Positions 48,212 to 57,445 of a stretch of 64,000 nt of DNA are shown in pieces (position 1 is the stretch's first letter; every line of letters starts with the position of its first letter). Origin of the DNA: CALAGB01 sp963789565 (GTDB lineage: Bacteria; Chloroflexota; Chloroflexia; Thermomicrobiales; Thermomicrobiaceae); contig CAWBKX010000002.1 of the NCBI GenBank assembly GCA_963789565.1, forward strand, positions 2,294,001 through 2,358,000. Reading direction: 5' to 3'. The translations under genes and the position numbers were made by a program. The notes beneath the pieces are model-generated. The model did not search any database. It worked only from the letters and a program-made list of their open reading frames with translations, and was not told the origin of the DNA.

Positions 48212-50170
48212 CTACACATCAATATCCGTATATTTGCGCGCGCGTTGGGCCAGGAAGGTGCGGCGGCCTTCGGCGTTGGTGTCCTCCATGAGGTTGTAAA
48301 CCAGGTTTTGCGAGAGCACCGCGTCCTCGATGGCTACCTGCTTGAGCAGCCGTCGCTCGGGGTCCATGGTCGTTTCACGCAGTTCGCGCGGGTTCATCTC
48401 GCCCAGGCCCTTGTAGCGCTTGATCTCGTGGGTGCCCTTGTGCGACTTCAACCAGTCGCGCAGCGCCTCGTCGTCCCGCAGCCAGATCGGCTTGCCATTC
48501 TGCTTGACCGAATAGAGGGGCGGCGCCGAAAGGTAGATATGGCCACGCTCAATCAATTCGGGCAGTTCCTGATGGAACAGGGTCAGCAGCAGCGCCTGAA
48601 TGTGCATGCCGTCGACGTCGGCGTCGGTCATCACGATGATCTTGTCGAACTTCAGGCGGCTGAGGTCGAACGCCTGGCGTGAGCCGGTGCCGATCACCTG
48701 CAGCAGCGTGCGGATCTCCTCGTTCTTGGCGATGCGCTCGATGTTGGCCCGCGCGACGTTCAATGGCTTGCCGCGCAGCTTCAAAATCGCCTGGAAGTCG
48801 GAATAGCGTCCCTGGCTGGCGGAGCCACCGGCGCTGTCGCCCTCAACGAGATAGAGCTCGGCCCGCTTGGGGTCCTTGGTGTTGCAGGGGATGAACTTGT
48901 CCGAGATGGCGGCGTCGATGATCTGGCCGTTGCGCTTGCTCTTGCCGGTCATGATCAATCGGGCGGCCGCCTTGGCCGCATCGCGCGCTTTGCGCCGCTG
49001 CACCAGATTCTTGACCCATTCGCGCGTCGTCGAATCGTTGGTCTCACACCAGCGGGTCAGTGCCTCGTTGACGATTGAACGGACGATGCCGTCGACCCCG
49101 CTGTTGGTCAGACGGTTCTTGGTCTGCCCCTCGAACTGCGGATTGGTCAGCTTCACCGAGATGGCGGCGACCAGCCCCTCGCGGATCAGTTCGGCGTCGA
49201 ACTCACGCTTCTTGGTGACACCGAGACGGATAGCCTGATCGTTGAGGACCTTGGTCAGCGCCGCCTGAAAGCCGCTCTCGTGCGTGCCGCCTTCAACGGT
49301 GCGCACGCCGTTGGCAAAGGAGACGATGCGGGTGCGCTCACCACTGTTGGGTTGAATGGCGACCTCCACCAGCATGCCGTCCCGCTCTTCGGTAGCCGCC
49401 ACCGGCTCTTTGAACAGGGGGACGCTGTCGCGGTCGAGCGGACGCAGTTCTTCAACGTAGTCGGTCAGACCGCGCTCCGAGAAGAAGGTCACTTCATCCA
49501 TCTTCTGAGCGTCGTCGTCCCAGATCTTGAGGTGGTAGGCGATGCCGCGGTTGAGATAGGCGGCGGCACGCATGCGGCTCTCGATGACGTCGCGCTGATA
49601 GTCGACCGTCGGATCGGCGAAGATCTCCCGATCGAAGAGCCAGCGGAACTGCGTGCCTTGCTTCTTCTTGTCGCACTTGGCGATGGTGTGCTTTTCCGGC
49701 ACGCCGCGAGAAAAACTCTGACTGAATTCCTGGCCGTCGCGCCAGATCGTTAATTCGAGACGCTCCGAGAGGGCATTGATGATGGTAGCGCCGACGCCGT
49801 GCAAACCGCCGGCTGTCTTGTAGACGCCCTGGTCGAACTTGCCGCCGGAGTGGGGCACGGTCAGGATGACGGTCGCGGTCGGCAGCGTCTTGCCGTTGAC
49901 CTTCTTGGGGTCGAACGGCATGCCACGCGCTTCGTCACGCACGGTGACCCAACCCAGCGCGTCGACCTCGACCCAGATGTGCTGGCCATAGCCCGCGATG
50001 GCCTCGTCCGTGGCGTTGTCGAGCGCCTCCCAGATGAGGTGATGCAAGCCGGTCGCTCCGGTCGAGCCGATGTACATGCCGGGCCGCGTGCGGATCGCCT
50101 CGATCCCCTCCAGCACCCGAATGTCGGCCCCGGTGTAGCGATTCGCCTTTGTCGTCGTTGCTGTTGCCAT
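48212..50170 (-). CDS. type II topoisomerase subunit B (GyrB/ParE family)
   Basis: A 652-residue ATPase subunit. GHKL-ATPase motifs: LEGIEAIRTRPGMYIGSTG (~22-40), EALDNATDEAIAGYG (~50), and GGLHGVGATIINALSERLEL (~117). The Toprim domain has LVEGDSAGGSASQGRYSDFQ (~440) and the DxD pair in VMTDADVDGMHIQALLL (~513). AGYGQHIWVEVDALGW is variable family sequence. Pairs with the A subunit just downstream, the usual ParE-ParC / GyrB-GyrA order. Nothing in this gene alone separates gyrase from Topo IV. Confidence 0.93.
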   Translation of the reverse strand: MATATTTKANRYTGADIRVLEGIEAIRTRPGMYIGSTGATGLHHLIWEALDNATDEAIAGYGQHIWVEVDALGWVTVRDEARGMPFDPKKVNGKTLPTATVILTVPHSGGKFDQGVYKTAGGLHGVGATIINALSERLELTIWRDGQEFSQSFSRGVPEKHTIAKCDKKKQGTQFRWLFDREIFADPTVDYQRDVIESRMRAAAYLNRGIAYHLKIWDDDAQKMDEVTFFSERGLTDYVEELRPLDRDSVPLFKEPVAATEERDGMLVEVAIQPNSGERTRIVSFANGVRTVEGGTHESGFQAALTKVLNDQAIRLGVTKKREFDAELIREGLVAAISVKLTNPQFEGQTKNRLTNSGVDGIVRSIVNEALTRWCETNDSTTREWVKNLVQRRKARDAAKAAARLIMTGKSKRNGQIIDAAISDKFIPCNTKDPKRAELYLVEGDSAGGSASQGRYSDFQAILKLRGKPLNVARANIERIAKNEEIRTLLQVIGTGSRQAFDLSRLKFDKIIVMTDADVDGMHIQALLLTLFHQELPELIERGHIYLSAPPLYSVKQNGKPIWLRDDEALRDWLKSHKGTHEIKRYKGLGEMNPRELRETTMDPERRLLKQVAIEDAVLSQNLVYNLMEDTNAEGRRTFLAQRARKYTDIDV

Positions 50171-50393
50171 GCGGCCGTCTCCACCCTCTGGCTGAATCTC
50201 AATGCCGTCCTGAACTCGATGTTCTCATCAGCCAGAACAGATGTTCGCATTATGGCCCAATTATAGCCTATCTGGCAACGCATTGCCAGTCCGTCACTGC
50301 GTACGTTCGCTTTGCTCTCGCGTAGGAAGGGAGGTCGGCCAAATCCCACCGCGCTGCGCGTTCTTTAGCCAGCCTATCAAAATCGAGGGGCTG

Positions 50394-51707
50394 ATGACGA
50401 GTACCGCGCGTGTTGTGGGTAGACTTGACGCTTCGGGTCGCCTGCATGCGATTCGGCAACGTCGATTCATCCATGACGAAGAGTCAACTGGAGCCGGTTT
50501 GGTGAATGTGATCCAGGACGACGTGTCAACGGCGGAGGCGCGTTCGAGCGCCAGAGTTGGTCTACGTCGCGCACGCTTCGCGGTCGGCTCCCTCTTCTTC
50601 ATCCAGGGGTTCGTGGCCGCCAATTGGTTCGTGCGGATTCCCGCGATCAAGGACCGCTTGCATCTCGGCACCAGTGCGCTGGGTGTCTCACTCCTCTCCC
50701 TCACCGTCGGGCTGCTGATCGCCATGCCGATCATCGGCTGGTTGCTCACGCGAGTGGGGAGTCGAAACGTCTGCGGCATCACCGTCCTTTCCTACATCGT
50801 CGCGCCGGTCCTGCCCGCGTTGGCGGTGAACCAGATCACGTTGATGCTCGGCCTGCTGATCTTCGGTGGGGTGGCCGGGATGCTGGACGTCTCGATGAAC
50901 GTGCAGGGCGTCGCGGTCGAGGAACGCATGAGTCGACCGGTCATGTCCTCCTTTCACGGCATGTACAGCGCGGGCGGAATTGCCGGGTCGATCATCGGCG
51001 GCGGGCTGGCGGCGCTCGGCCTGAGTCCGCGCCTGCACCTCTTCATCGTCGGCGCGAGCTTCGCGCTGTTCGGTGCGTACATCTCTCGCTGGCTTGTGGC
51101 GGATTCACCCTCCGAGCACAAGACTGGGCCTGTCTTCGTACGGCCCACGCGCGCGCTGGCGACGCTGGGCGTCATCGCCTTCTGCGCGTTGTTGAACGAG
51201 GGGGCCATATCCGACTGGAGCGCCGTCTATCTAAAAGACAACATCGGCACCAGCGCCGGTTTGGCGGCGGCTGGGTTTGCCGTCTTCTCCGTGACGATGA
51301 CGGCGGGACGTCTGCTCGGCGACCGCTGGGCTGAACGCCTGGGAGCGCCAGTGCTGATGCGCGTCGGCGGATTGGTGGCCGCGGTCGGTCTGGGTTTGTC
51401 GCTTGCCTTTTCCAGCCTGCCGACCACGTTGCTCGGCTTCGCCTGCGTTGGCGCGGGCATGTCCTTCGTCTTCCCGCTCACAGTCAGCGCCGCCAGCCGC
51501 TCGGGCGGCATGGCGCCCGGCCCCTCCATCGCGGCCATCTCGACAGCGGGATACACGGGGTTGCTGGCTGGACCGTCATTGATCGGCTTGTCGTCCGACG
51601 TGCTGACATTGCGTGGCGCGCTCGGGATCGTGGTGGTGCTGGGGGCGTTGATCGCCATACTGGCCGGCGCGGCGAATCGTGGCGCGCCCGATGGTGTGGG
51701 GGGATGA
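50394..51707 (+). CDS. MFS transporter
   Basis: A 437-residue protein: a charged N-terminal ~60 residues (HAIRQRRFIHDEESTGAG), then about 12 helices beginning near residue 70 (GSLFFIQGFVAANWFVRIPA). The helix 2-3 loop is degenerate (GWLLTRVGSRNVCG), and the second-half motif is TAGRLLGDRWAERLGAPVLM. It resembles the fucose/YbjJ-type MFS group that has a 'FANWFVRIPAIK' first helix. Substrate unknown. The ATG at 50394 has GAGGGG just upstream. Divergent from the topoisomerase operon. Confidence 0.85.
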   Translation: MTSTARVVGRLDASGRLHAIRQRRFIHDEESTGAGLVNVIQDDVSTAEARSSARVGLRRARFAVGSLFFIQGFVAANWFVRIPAIKDRLHLGTSALGVSLLSLTVGLLIAMPIIGWLLTRVGSRNVCGITVLSYIVAPVLPALAVNQITLMLGLLIFGGVAGMLDVSMNVQGVAVEERMSRPVMSSFHGMYSAGGIAGSIIGGGLAALGLSPRLHLFIVGASFALFGAYISRWLVADSPSEHKTGPVFVRPTRALATLGVIAFCALLNEGAISDWSAVYLKDNIGTSAGLAAAGFAVFSVTMTAGRLLGDRWAERLGAPVLMRVGGLVAAVGLGLSLAFSSLPTTLLGFACVGAGMSFVFPLTVSAASRSGGMAPGPSIAAISTAGYTGLLAGPSLIGLSSDVLTLRGALGIVVVLGALIAILAGAANRGAPDGVGG

Positions 51708-51826
51708 TAAGGGGACGGAATGGACTTGTCCAGGTGAAAGGTATCGGTTCTGGCAAAAGGACGATTTCCAGGAAGCGACGAGCCAATTGCTCGATGGACC
51801 GACGCGTATCCGCGCGGGTGGATGGC

Positions 51827-52360
51827 TCAGGAAGGCCGGTCCAGACTGTAGATTACGAATGGCTCGCCGCGGTCCTCCAGGACGAGGTCGCGACGCAAGT
51901 GGAACCCTAAGCGCTCCATCACTGCCCGTGAGCGTGCATTTCGGGCCTCGGTGAAGGAGATGACTTCATCGGCAGCCAAGTCATCAAAAGCGAACGTCAA
52001 ACCGGCTCGGCCTATCTCGGTCGCGTAACCCTGCCCCCAGAACTGACCGCGCACGACCCACCCGATCTCCAGTCGCTCCTGGCCCCAAAGCTGCACCCGC
52101 GACAGACCGCCACGGCCAATCAACGCCCCTGACGTCCGCTCGTAGGCCATCCACTTGTGCACGCCATCCACCTCCCGGCCTCGGGCCATGCGGGCTGCCT
52201 CGCGTTGCGCCATCTCGTGCGTCCACACGCCAAACCACTCCGCAACTGCCGGGTCCTGGTACACGCGCAACAGATCCTCGGCATGCTCCGCGCTAATCGG
52301 CTCTAGACGTAGCCGAGCCGTGAGGCGCACAGGGACAGCCCCAGTATCCACGTCCTTCAT
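51827..52360 (-). CDS. GNAT acetyltransferase (RimJ/RimL type)
   Basis: A 177-residue enzyme. LTARLRLEPISAEHAEDLLR starts the GNAT fold, RLEIGWVVRGQFWGQGYATE (~95-115) is the acetyl-CoA binding V/G-rich motif A (Q/RxxGxG/A), and EVISFTEARNARSRAVMERL motif B with FHLRRDLVLEDRGEP the end. The ATG at 52360 is chosen because a hairpin lies between it and upstream frame extensions. The substrate may be a protein N terminus or small amine. Confidence 0.88.
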   Translation of the reverse strand: MKDVDTGAVPVRLTARLRLEPISAEHAEDLLRVYQDPAVAEWFGVWTHEMAQREAARMARGREVDGVHKWMAYERTSGALIGRGGLSRVQLWGQERLEIGWVVRGQFWGQGYATEIGRAGLTFAFDDLAADEVISFTEARNARSRAVMERLGFHLRRDLVLEDRGEPFVIYSLDRPS

Positions 52361-52378
52361 GGTGAGCCATTCTTCGCC

Positions 52379-52403
52379 CGGTCGGACTGCTGCAGTCCGA
52401 CCG
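52379..52403 (-). terminator. hairpin between DinB-family and GNAT genes
   Basis: Perfect 10-bp arms CGGTCGGACT (52379-52388) and AGTCCGACCG (52394-52403) with a five-base loop. No U-tract; it may attenuate between the two leftward genes. Confidence 0.5.
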
Positions 52404-52489
52404 GACAAGCTGCCGTCGGTGTCTTCCCAAAATTGTATACAGAGGTCGACCCCGATCAATTGGCGGCATGCACCTAACGCGGGAATGTC

Positions 52490-53053
52490 CTACTCCTCGT
52501 CCACCACTGTCGGGGTGACGATGTGGCCGCCCTGATCACCCAGATCTGGGATCGCGATGCCCTGCATGCCGAGCGCGAACGCCAGCTCGCCGCCGTGATG
52601 CAGGTCGTGCGCCATGATGCGCCAGAGGACCCACTGATACGGCACGACGTAGGTCTTGCCTTGATAGGGGTGATTGAAGGTGCGGCTCAGGTCCACCACC
52701 GTCCAGTTGGAGAGGGCTTCCTCGATCATCCCCCAGGTGGCCTCCAGGCCGCTGCAGAGCGTGTCGGCGTCCAGTTCGATGCCCGTCTTCAGCCGGTGTG
52801 CTGGTCCCGACTCGCAGGCTTCCTCGATCCACTCGTCGACTTCAGCGCTCTCGACCCCGAGGATGTCGTGGATCCAGGAGACGCGGCCAGTGGCGATGTG
52901 GCCGACCAGCTCTCCGGCGGAGCGCAGGTGCTCGCCGCCGCGCCAGGCCAGGTTCTCGGGAGTGAGGCCCATCACGGCGCTCAGCAACGCCTGCTGGTAC
53001 CCAGCCCAACCGTCATAGATGACCAAGAGGGATGTTGAGGTTTCATCTGCCAT
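52490..53053 (-). CDS. DinB-family four-helix metalloenzyme
   Basis: A 187-residue protein with the DinB/YfiT four-helix pattern: DGWAGYQQALLSAVMGLTPE, then a first ligand His (GELVGHIATGRVSWI, ~50) and the C-terminal WVLWRIMAHDLHHGGELAFA with two further His in the HxxxH arrangement. Family members bind Ni or Zn and act as thiol transferases (bacillithiol or mycothiol related) or in stress. The ATG at 53053 has GGAGG immediately upstream. Exact reaction unknown. Confidence 0.85.
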   Translation of the reverse strand: MADETSTSLLVIYDGWAGYQQALLSAVMGLTPENLAWRGGEHLRSAGELVGHIATGRVSWIHDILGVESAEVDEWIEEACESGPAHRLKTGIELDADTLCSGLEATWGMIEEALSNWTVVDLSRTFNHPYQGKTYVVPYQWVLWRIMAHDLHHGGELAFALGMQGIAIPDLGDQGGHIVTPTVVDEE

Positions 53054-53134
53054 ATCTACCTCCACGTTCGATGACGCTCAGCGAGAGCATTGACGCCGAT
53101 TGGTGATAGGCCAGTTTAGAATTCCGTCGCTACT

Positions 53135-53923
53135 CTACTTTCCCTGCCACTGGGGTTTGCGCTTTTCGAGGAAGGCGTTGACCCCCTCCTTGAAATCCTC
53201 GCTCATGTAGCACTTGAGAATCAGCTCTTCCGCCTTGGGCGGTCGACGATGCAGCAGCACGCGACGCACCGACTCTTTGGTCACCTGGATGGTCAGGGGT
53301 GCGTTGGCGGCGATCTGCTCGGCTAGCTCCTGCGCCTTGTCGAGCAGTTCTTCCGGCTCGACGATCTGGTTCACCAGCCCCATCGATCTGGCTTCTTCCG
53401 CCTCGATCATGCGCGCCGTGTAGATCAGCTCCTTGGTACGGGCTGGGCCGATCAGGTCGACCAATCGAGCGTAGTTGTTGGTCGAGAGGCAGTTGCCGAG
53501 CGTGCGCGAAATGGGCACACCGAAGCGGGCGTTGGGCGTGCAGACGCGTAAATCGCAGGCGAGGGCCAGGCTGGCGCCGCCACCGACGGCGTAGCCCTGG
53601 ATGGCAGCGATCGTCGGTCGCTGCACCGATTCGAGCCGGCCGATGACGCTGTCGACGCGCGCCTCGTAGTCGATGGCGTGTTGCGGGTCGGTGAAGGTCT
53701 GGAACTGGCTGATGTCGGTTCCCGAGACGAACGAGCGGTCGCCCGCGCCGGTCAGCACCAACACGCGGATGTCGCGATCTTGCTCCACCTCATCGCAGAT
53801 TTGGGCCAGACGATCGTACATGGCGAAGGTCATGGCGTTGCGCTGCTCGGGCCGGTTGAAGGTGACCCAGGCAACCGCGCCACGCCGCTCGAAACGAATG
53901 TCCGGGTTGTCGTTCTCCATCAT
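53135..53923 (-). CDS. enoyl-CoA hydratase/isomerase (crotonase family)
   Basis: A 262-residue enzyme. GDRSFVSGTDISQFQTFTD (~60-78) and AIQGYAVGGGASLALACDLR (~105-125) form the oxyanion hole, followed by VCTPNARFGVPISRTLGNC. The usual catalytic Glu144/Glu164 pair of true hydratases cannot be placed with confidence, so it may act on a branched or aromatic acyl-CoA. Starts 24 bases after the CoA-transferase stop and shares its direction, so both serve one CoA-thioester pathway. Confidence 0.87.
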   Translation of the reverse strand: MMENDNPDIRFERRGAVAWVTFNRPEQRNAMTFAMYDRLAQICDEVEQDRDIRVLVLTGAGDRSFVSGTDISQFQTFTDPQHAIDYEARVDSVIGRLESVQRPTIAAIQGYAVGGGASLALACDLRVCTPNARFGVPISRTLGNCLSTNNYARLVDLIGPARTKELIYTARMIEAEEARSMGLVNQIVEPEELLDKAQELAEQIAANAPLTIQVTKESVRRVLLHRRPPKAEELILKCYMSEDFKEGVNAFLEKRKPQWQGK

Positions 53924-53946
53924 TCCTCCGTCGCTGGTGCGATTTC

Positions 53947-55182
53947 TCAGTCGTACTCGATCCCCGGCCGCGGGCCGACGATGCCGCTCTGCCGGAATTT
54001 GGCGACATCCTCCTCGTCGATCCCGATCTCGCTCAACACCTCATCGCTCTGCTCGCCGAGGAGCGGCGGTACGCGGAAGACGTCGCCGGGCGTGTCAGTC
54101 AGCTTCACCGGCAGGCCCAGCAGCCGCACGGTTCCCATAGTCGGGTGCGGTTTCTCCACCACCATCTGGCGATGCAGCACCTGCGGATGGTCGAGCGTCT
54201 GGCCGACGTCGTAGATCGGTCCACAGGGGATGCTGTTCTGGTTGAGGATGATCTCCCACTCGTCAGATGACTTCTCGCGCAACTTGGTCTCGAGCACTTC
54301 AGCAAGTTCCAGCCGGTTGGCGTAGCGGCCACCATTGGTGTTGAAGCGAGGATCGTTCGGCAGGTCCGGCATGCCCAGAATCCGGCAGAGTTGCGGCCAA
54401 CGCTTGTCGCCGGTGGCGCCGATGGTGACAAAGCCGTCTTGGGTGCGGAAGACCCCATATGGCGCGTTGATTGGGTGGTGGTTGCCGGCGGGCGGCGGAA
54501 CTCCCGCCCCATTGAGGTAGCGCGTCGCCTGGAAGGCCAGCGTGCCGACCATACTCTCCAGCAGCGACGTGTTGACGATCTGGCCGCGGCCGGTCTCTTG
54601 CCTCGCGTAGAGGGCGGCCAGTACGCCATAGGCGCCGTAGAGCCCGGTCAGCAGGTCGGCGATCGGGATGCCGACGCGCACCGGATCGCCCCCTTCGAAG
54701 CCGGTCACACTCATCAGGCCGGAGAATCCCTGAACGATCTGATCCAGTCCCGGACGATCGGCGAAGGGACCGTCTACGCCGAAGCCGGAGATCGAGCAGT
54801 AGATGATGCCCGGGTTGCGCGCGGACATCGTGTCGTAGCCAATGTTGAGCGCCTCCATCACGCCGGGGCGGTAGTTCTCGACGATGACGTCGGCGGTGTC
54901 GGCCAGTCGTCGGAAGATCTCCTGCCCTTCGGGTCGTTTGAAATCGAGCGTCAACGAGCGCTTGTTGCGGTTGGCGGAGAGGAAGAAGGCACTCTCGCCA
55001 TTGAAGAAGGGCGGACCGGCCCCCCGACCATGGTCGCCCCCTTCGGGACTCTCCACTTTGATCACGTCGGCACCCATGTCGCCGAGGAACATCGCGCACG
55101 TTGGACCTGCCAGGTGGCGACCCAGATCGAGCACGCGTATTCCGTTCAATGGTGCGTGGCCATTGCCCGCTGTCTCTGCCAT
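53947..55182 (-). CDS. CaiB/BaiF-type family III CoA-transferase
   Basis: A 411-residue enzyme. RVLDLGRHLAGPTCAMFLGD (~15-35) is the N-terminal motif, then GADVIKVESPEGGDHGRGAG, FFLSANRNKRSLTLDFKRPE and GLDQIVQGFSGLMSVTGFEG, with the catalytic Asp expected at GRPLYDAR-like position within ADRPGLDQIVQ (~160). Moves CoA between acyl donors such as succinyl-CoA and carboxylates. The ATG at 55182 with AAGGGGAG is chosen over more distant starts. Likely cotranscribed with the crotonase gene, suggesting a short acid-degradation module. Confidence 0.88.
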   Translation of the reverse strand: MAETAGNGHAPLNGIRVLDLGRHLAGPTCAMFLGDMGADVIKVESPEGGDHGRGAGPPFFNGESAFFLSANRNKRSLTLDFKRPEGQEIFRRLADTADVIVENYRPGVMEALNIGYDTMSARNPGIIYCSISGFGVDGPFADRPGLDQIVQGFSGLMSVTGFEGGDPVRVGIPIADLLTGLYGAYGVLAALYARQETGRGQIVNTSLLESMVGTLAFQATRYLNGAGVPPPAGNHHPINAPYGVFRTQDGFVTIGATGDKRWPQLCRILGMPDLPNDPRFNTNGGRYANRLELAEVLETKLREKSSDEWEIILNQNSIPCGPIYDVGQTLDHPQVLHRQMVVEKPHPTMGTVRLLGLPVKLTDTPGDVFRVPPLLGEQSDEVLSEIGIDEEDVAKFRQSGIVGPRPGIEYD

Positions 55183-55294
55183 TACGGCTCCCCTTGCACT
55201 CGGTATTGCGGCGTTCCCACGTGGCACTGTCATCGGCACGATACCGTCAGTGGAGAAGGCAGGCAAGCGCCGAACGTCACGCGCGAATGCGAAA

Positions 55295-55318
55295 GCCAGA
55301 CCGATAATTCGGCCTGGC
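55295..55318 (-). terminator. hairpin after the stress protein gene
   Basis: GCCAG-A-CCGA, loop TAAT, TCGG-C-CTGGC: nine pairs with one mismatch, about 29 bases past the leftward stop at 55347. The following bases on that strand include TTTC only. Confidence 0.5.
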
Positions 55319-55346
55319 TCGCCACAAGTTGTCTGGTTTTGATGGG

Positions 55347-55985
55347 CTACTGCGTTGGTTCTGGCTCGTACGGCGTTTGGGAACCGGGGAACTCCTCGGG
55401 TCGCACCTGGTATGGGTAGCTATCGACCCGCCGGGCTCCGGCGTCGCGCAGGATCGACTGCGCCTCGCTCTCGACGTCCCCTTTGTCGGCCAGGGCCATG
55501 ACCAACCAGGCTCCTTCGGCCATCTCCGACTCGTAGCGTTTGGCGACATCCTCCGGGACGCCAATGCCCGTGATGGCACCGAGCCAGCCACCGGCCGCGG
55601 CGCCAACTCCGGCTCCACCGGCGGCCGAGACGAGCCATCCTGCCGCCAGGAACGGGCCCGCGCCTGGGATGGCAAGCAGCCCCGCGCCGATCAGTCCGGA
55701 AACGACCCCGCCAGTGACGCCACCAGCGAGTACTCCAGGGACCGTCGCGTCGCCGCCACGTTCCGATGCCGCCTGGGAGCGCACCTCTTCGGCTGCGTCG
55801 CTATGGCTGAACACGAGCGATAAATCGTCTTTCGAGAACCCGGCGTCGCGCAGGGCGACGAGTCCCTCTTCGGCAGTATCAGACATGCCGAAGACGCCGA
55901 TGACGGTGTGCCGATCTCCGGCCGCGGCGTGTTGTGTCTTATCGACTTTCTCTTCAGTGTTTCGCGCGTCGCCAGGTAGGACCAT
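55347..55985 (-). CDS. general-stress YflT/DUF1269-like glycine-rich protein
   Basis: A 212-residue protein. Residues ~25-65 (RHTVIGVFGMSDTAEEGLVA, LRDAGFSKDDLSLVFS) form a small alpha/beta domain seen in YflT (GspM)-type stress proteins. A glycine-rich two-helix hairpin occupies ~95-155 (GVLAGGVTGGVVSGLIGAGL, GGAGVGAAAGGWLGAITGIG), with the likely membrane-inserting or dimerising role seen in YtxH/DUF1269 proteins. A second alpha/beta domain ends the chain. GGAGGAGC precedes the ATG at 55985. Function unknown; stress induction is a family inference. Confidence 0.72.
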   Translation of the reverse strand: MVLPGDARNTEEKVDKTQHAAAGDRHTVIGVFGMSDTAEEGLVALRDAGFSKDDLSLVFSHSDAAEEVRSQAASERGGDATVPGVLAGGVTGGVVSGLIGAGLLAIPGAGPFLAAGWLVSAAGGAGVGAAAGGWLGAITGIGVPEDVAKRYESEMAEGAWLVMALADKGDVESEAQSILRDAGARRVDSYPYQVRPEEFPGSQTPYEPEPTQ

Positions 55986-56348
55986 GCTTGCTCCTCCAGG
56001 TGTGGTCGGGTGGCGTCCGATTTCGGCATCCACTCCAGCCGCACGCTTGGTCGTCGAGAGTATTTTCACCGTCCGTTCACGCAAAGCATGTGCCAGTTCG
56101 GCACCCAGCGTCCGAAACCATGGAAAGGGGATGAAATGGCCGATAAAAGGACGGAACGAGAAGAGATTGCCTCAGGCTTGCTATTCGCCTCGAACGACGC
56201 ATCGATTCTGCGAATTGCTGCTGGAAAGCGCCGTGGCGGCAGATGTGGAGAATCACGTTAGTGAGAAGCTTTTCCATCACGCCGAACGACGAGAAGGAAT
56301 AACCCGAACACAACCGGTCATCCTCTTCTTATGGTTGAGAGAAGCGCA

Positions 56349-56783
56349 TCAGGAGACGGCTACCTCGCCAAATGCCTTGGCGGCGGTGATGGCCTCTTTG
56401 AGCTGGCCCGCGCCGAGGGCTTCGACCGGCGATGCGTCGTTGAGGAGCGGGTTGAGCCCGATGAACCAGGCACGCACGGTCGAGGGCTCGTCTGAAGCGA
56501 GGAGGATCTGGGCGATCTCGTAGGCGGTGCGCAGACGCTGCTCGACCTCGAAATTGCGGATCTCGGTGATCTCGCCGGTGGCCCAGCGCGTGACGGTCTT
56601 GCCGTCCTTTACCCCGGCGATGTGGGTGGTGAGCTGACGTGTCAGAAGCTCTTGCAGCGTGACTGCCATCTCAGTGACGTCGACCTCCATCGCCTGGCGG
56701 TGAGCCTGCTGCCAGCGCTCGAGCTCGTCATCACCGCTGCCGGAGCCGTTGCTCTTCTTAGATTTCTTTTTCTTCTTGGCCAT
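56349..56783 (-). CDS. protein with MbcA/ParS/Xre-like (DUF2384-type) C-terminal domain
   Basis: A 144-residue product. Residues 1-25 are Lys/Ser-rich (KKKKKSKKSNGSGSGDDE), ~35-75 are helical (EVDVTEMAVTLQELLTRQLT), and ~85-140 (RNFEVEQRLRTAYEIAQILL, then RAWFIGLNPLLNDASPVEAL) match the W..pNp.L.g.sP.e.l antitoxin domain of the Xre/MbcA/ParS family, which pairs with RES-domain toxins. No RES toxin gene is adjacent, so this may be an orphan or a non-toxin relative. The ATG at 56783 with GAGGGA is chosen over a longer frame. Confidence 0.65.
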   Translation of the reverse strand: MAKKKKKSKKSNGSGSGDDELERWQQAHRQAMEVDVTEMAVTLQELLTRQLTTHIAGVKDGKTVTRWATGEITEIRNFEVEQRLRTAYEIAQILLASDEPSTVRAWFIGLNPLLNDASPVEALGAGQLKEAITAAKAFGEVAVS

Positions 56784-56973
56784 CGCCACGTCCCTCGGAT
56801 CGATGGAATCGCGCCATGTGGCCATACTGCACCATGATGCAGCATCGCGCAATTCACGCTGTCCCGCGCGGAGCGTTCGCGCGAACCGAAGCTCTGTTTC
56901 GACCATCAGCGAAGCGGTTCAATGTAGGCTGTGCGATTCCAAGAGATGAGCGATTCGAGCGAAGGGGGGTTCG

Positions 56974-57357
56974 ATGAATTCCGGCACGCGTGACCTGGTT
57001 GAGCGCTATTGGGCCACGATGAACAGCAACGACTTTTGGGCAATCGGCGAACTGCTGCACGATGGCTTCGTGCTTGACTACCCACAGTCTGGCGAGCGGA
57101 TCCGGGGCCGTGAAAACAACAGCAGGCTGAACGCCGACTATCCCTCGTCAGGCCCCTGGCATTTCACCGTCGATCGCCTGCTCGTCGACGGCGATCGAGC
57201 GGTGAGCGACGTGAACGTTCGCGGAGCGGAGATCGACACTCGAGTGATCTCCTTCTTCGAGGTACGCGATGGGCTGATCTGGCGCATGAGCGAATACTGG
57301 CCGGACCCGTTCGATCCACCGGCAGACCGCGCTCATCTGGTCGAGCACCTTTCATAG
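56974..57357 (+). CDS. SnoaL/NTF2-like protein
   Basis: A 127-residue cone-shaped alpha+beta barrel protein: VERYWATMNSNDFWAIGELL, then FVLDYPQSGERIRGRENNSR and TRVISFFEVRDGLIWRMSEY, ending WPDPFDPPADRA. SnoaL-like proteins bind or isomerise small hydrophobic ligands or cyclise polyketides; catalytic residues cannot be assigned. AAGGGGGG precedes the ATG. It converges on the phosphoesterase gene, with a hairpin between them. Confidence 0.87.
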   Translation: MNSGTRDLVERYWATMNSNDFWAIGELLHDGFVLDYPQSGERIRGRENNSRLNADYPSSGPWHFTVDRLLVDGDRAVSDVNVRGAEIDTRVISFFEVRDGLIWRMSEYWPDPFDPPADRAHLVEHLS

Positions 57358-57386
57358 ACGATCGCCAGCACAGTTTTAGGAGAGGA

Positions 57387-57414
57387 CGGGAGAGACTCGA
57401 GAAAATCTCTCCCG
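57387..57414. terminator. bidirectional hairpin between SnoaL and phosphoesterase genes
   Basis: Perfect 9-bp arms CGGGAGAGA (57387-57395) and TCTCTCCCG (57406-57414) around a ten-base loop, between two convergent stops. No poly-U on either side. Confidence 0.5.
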
Positions 57415-57445
57415 CCGCTCGAGGTGGAGTGAGGAATTAGCTCAG

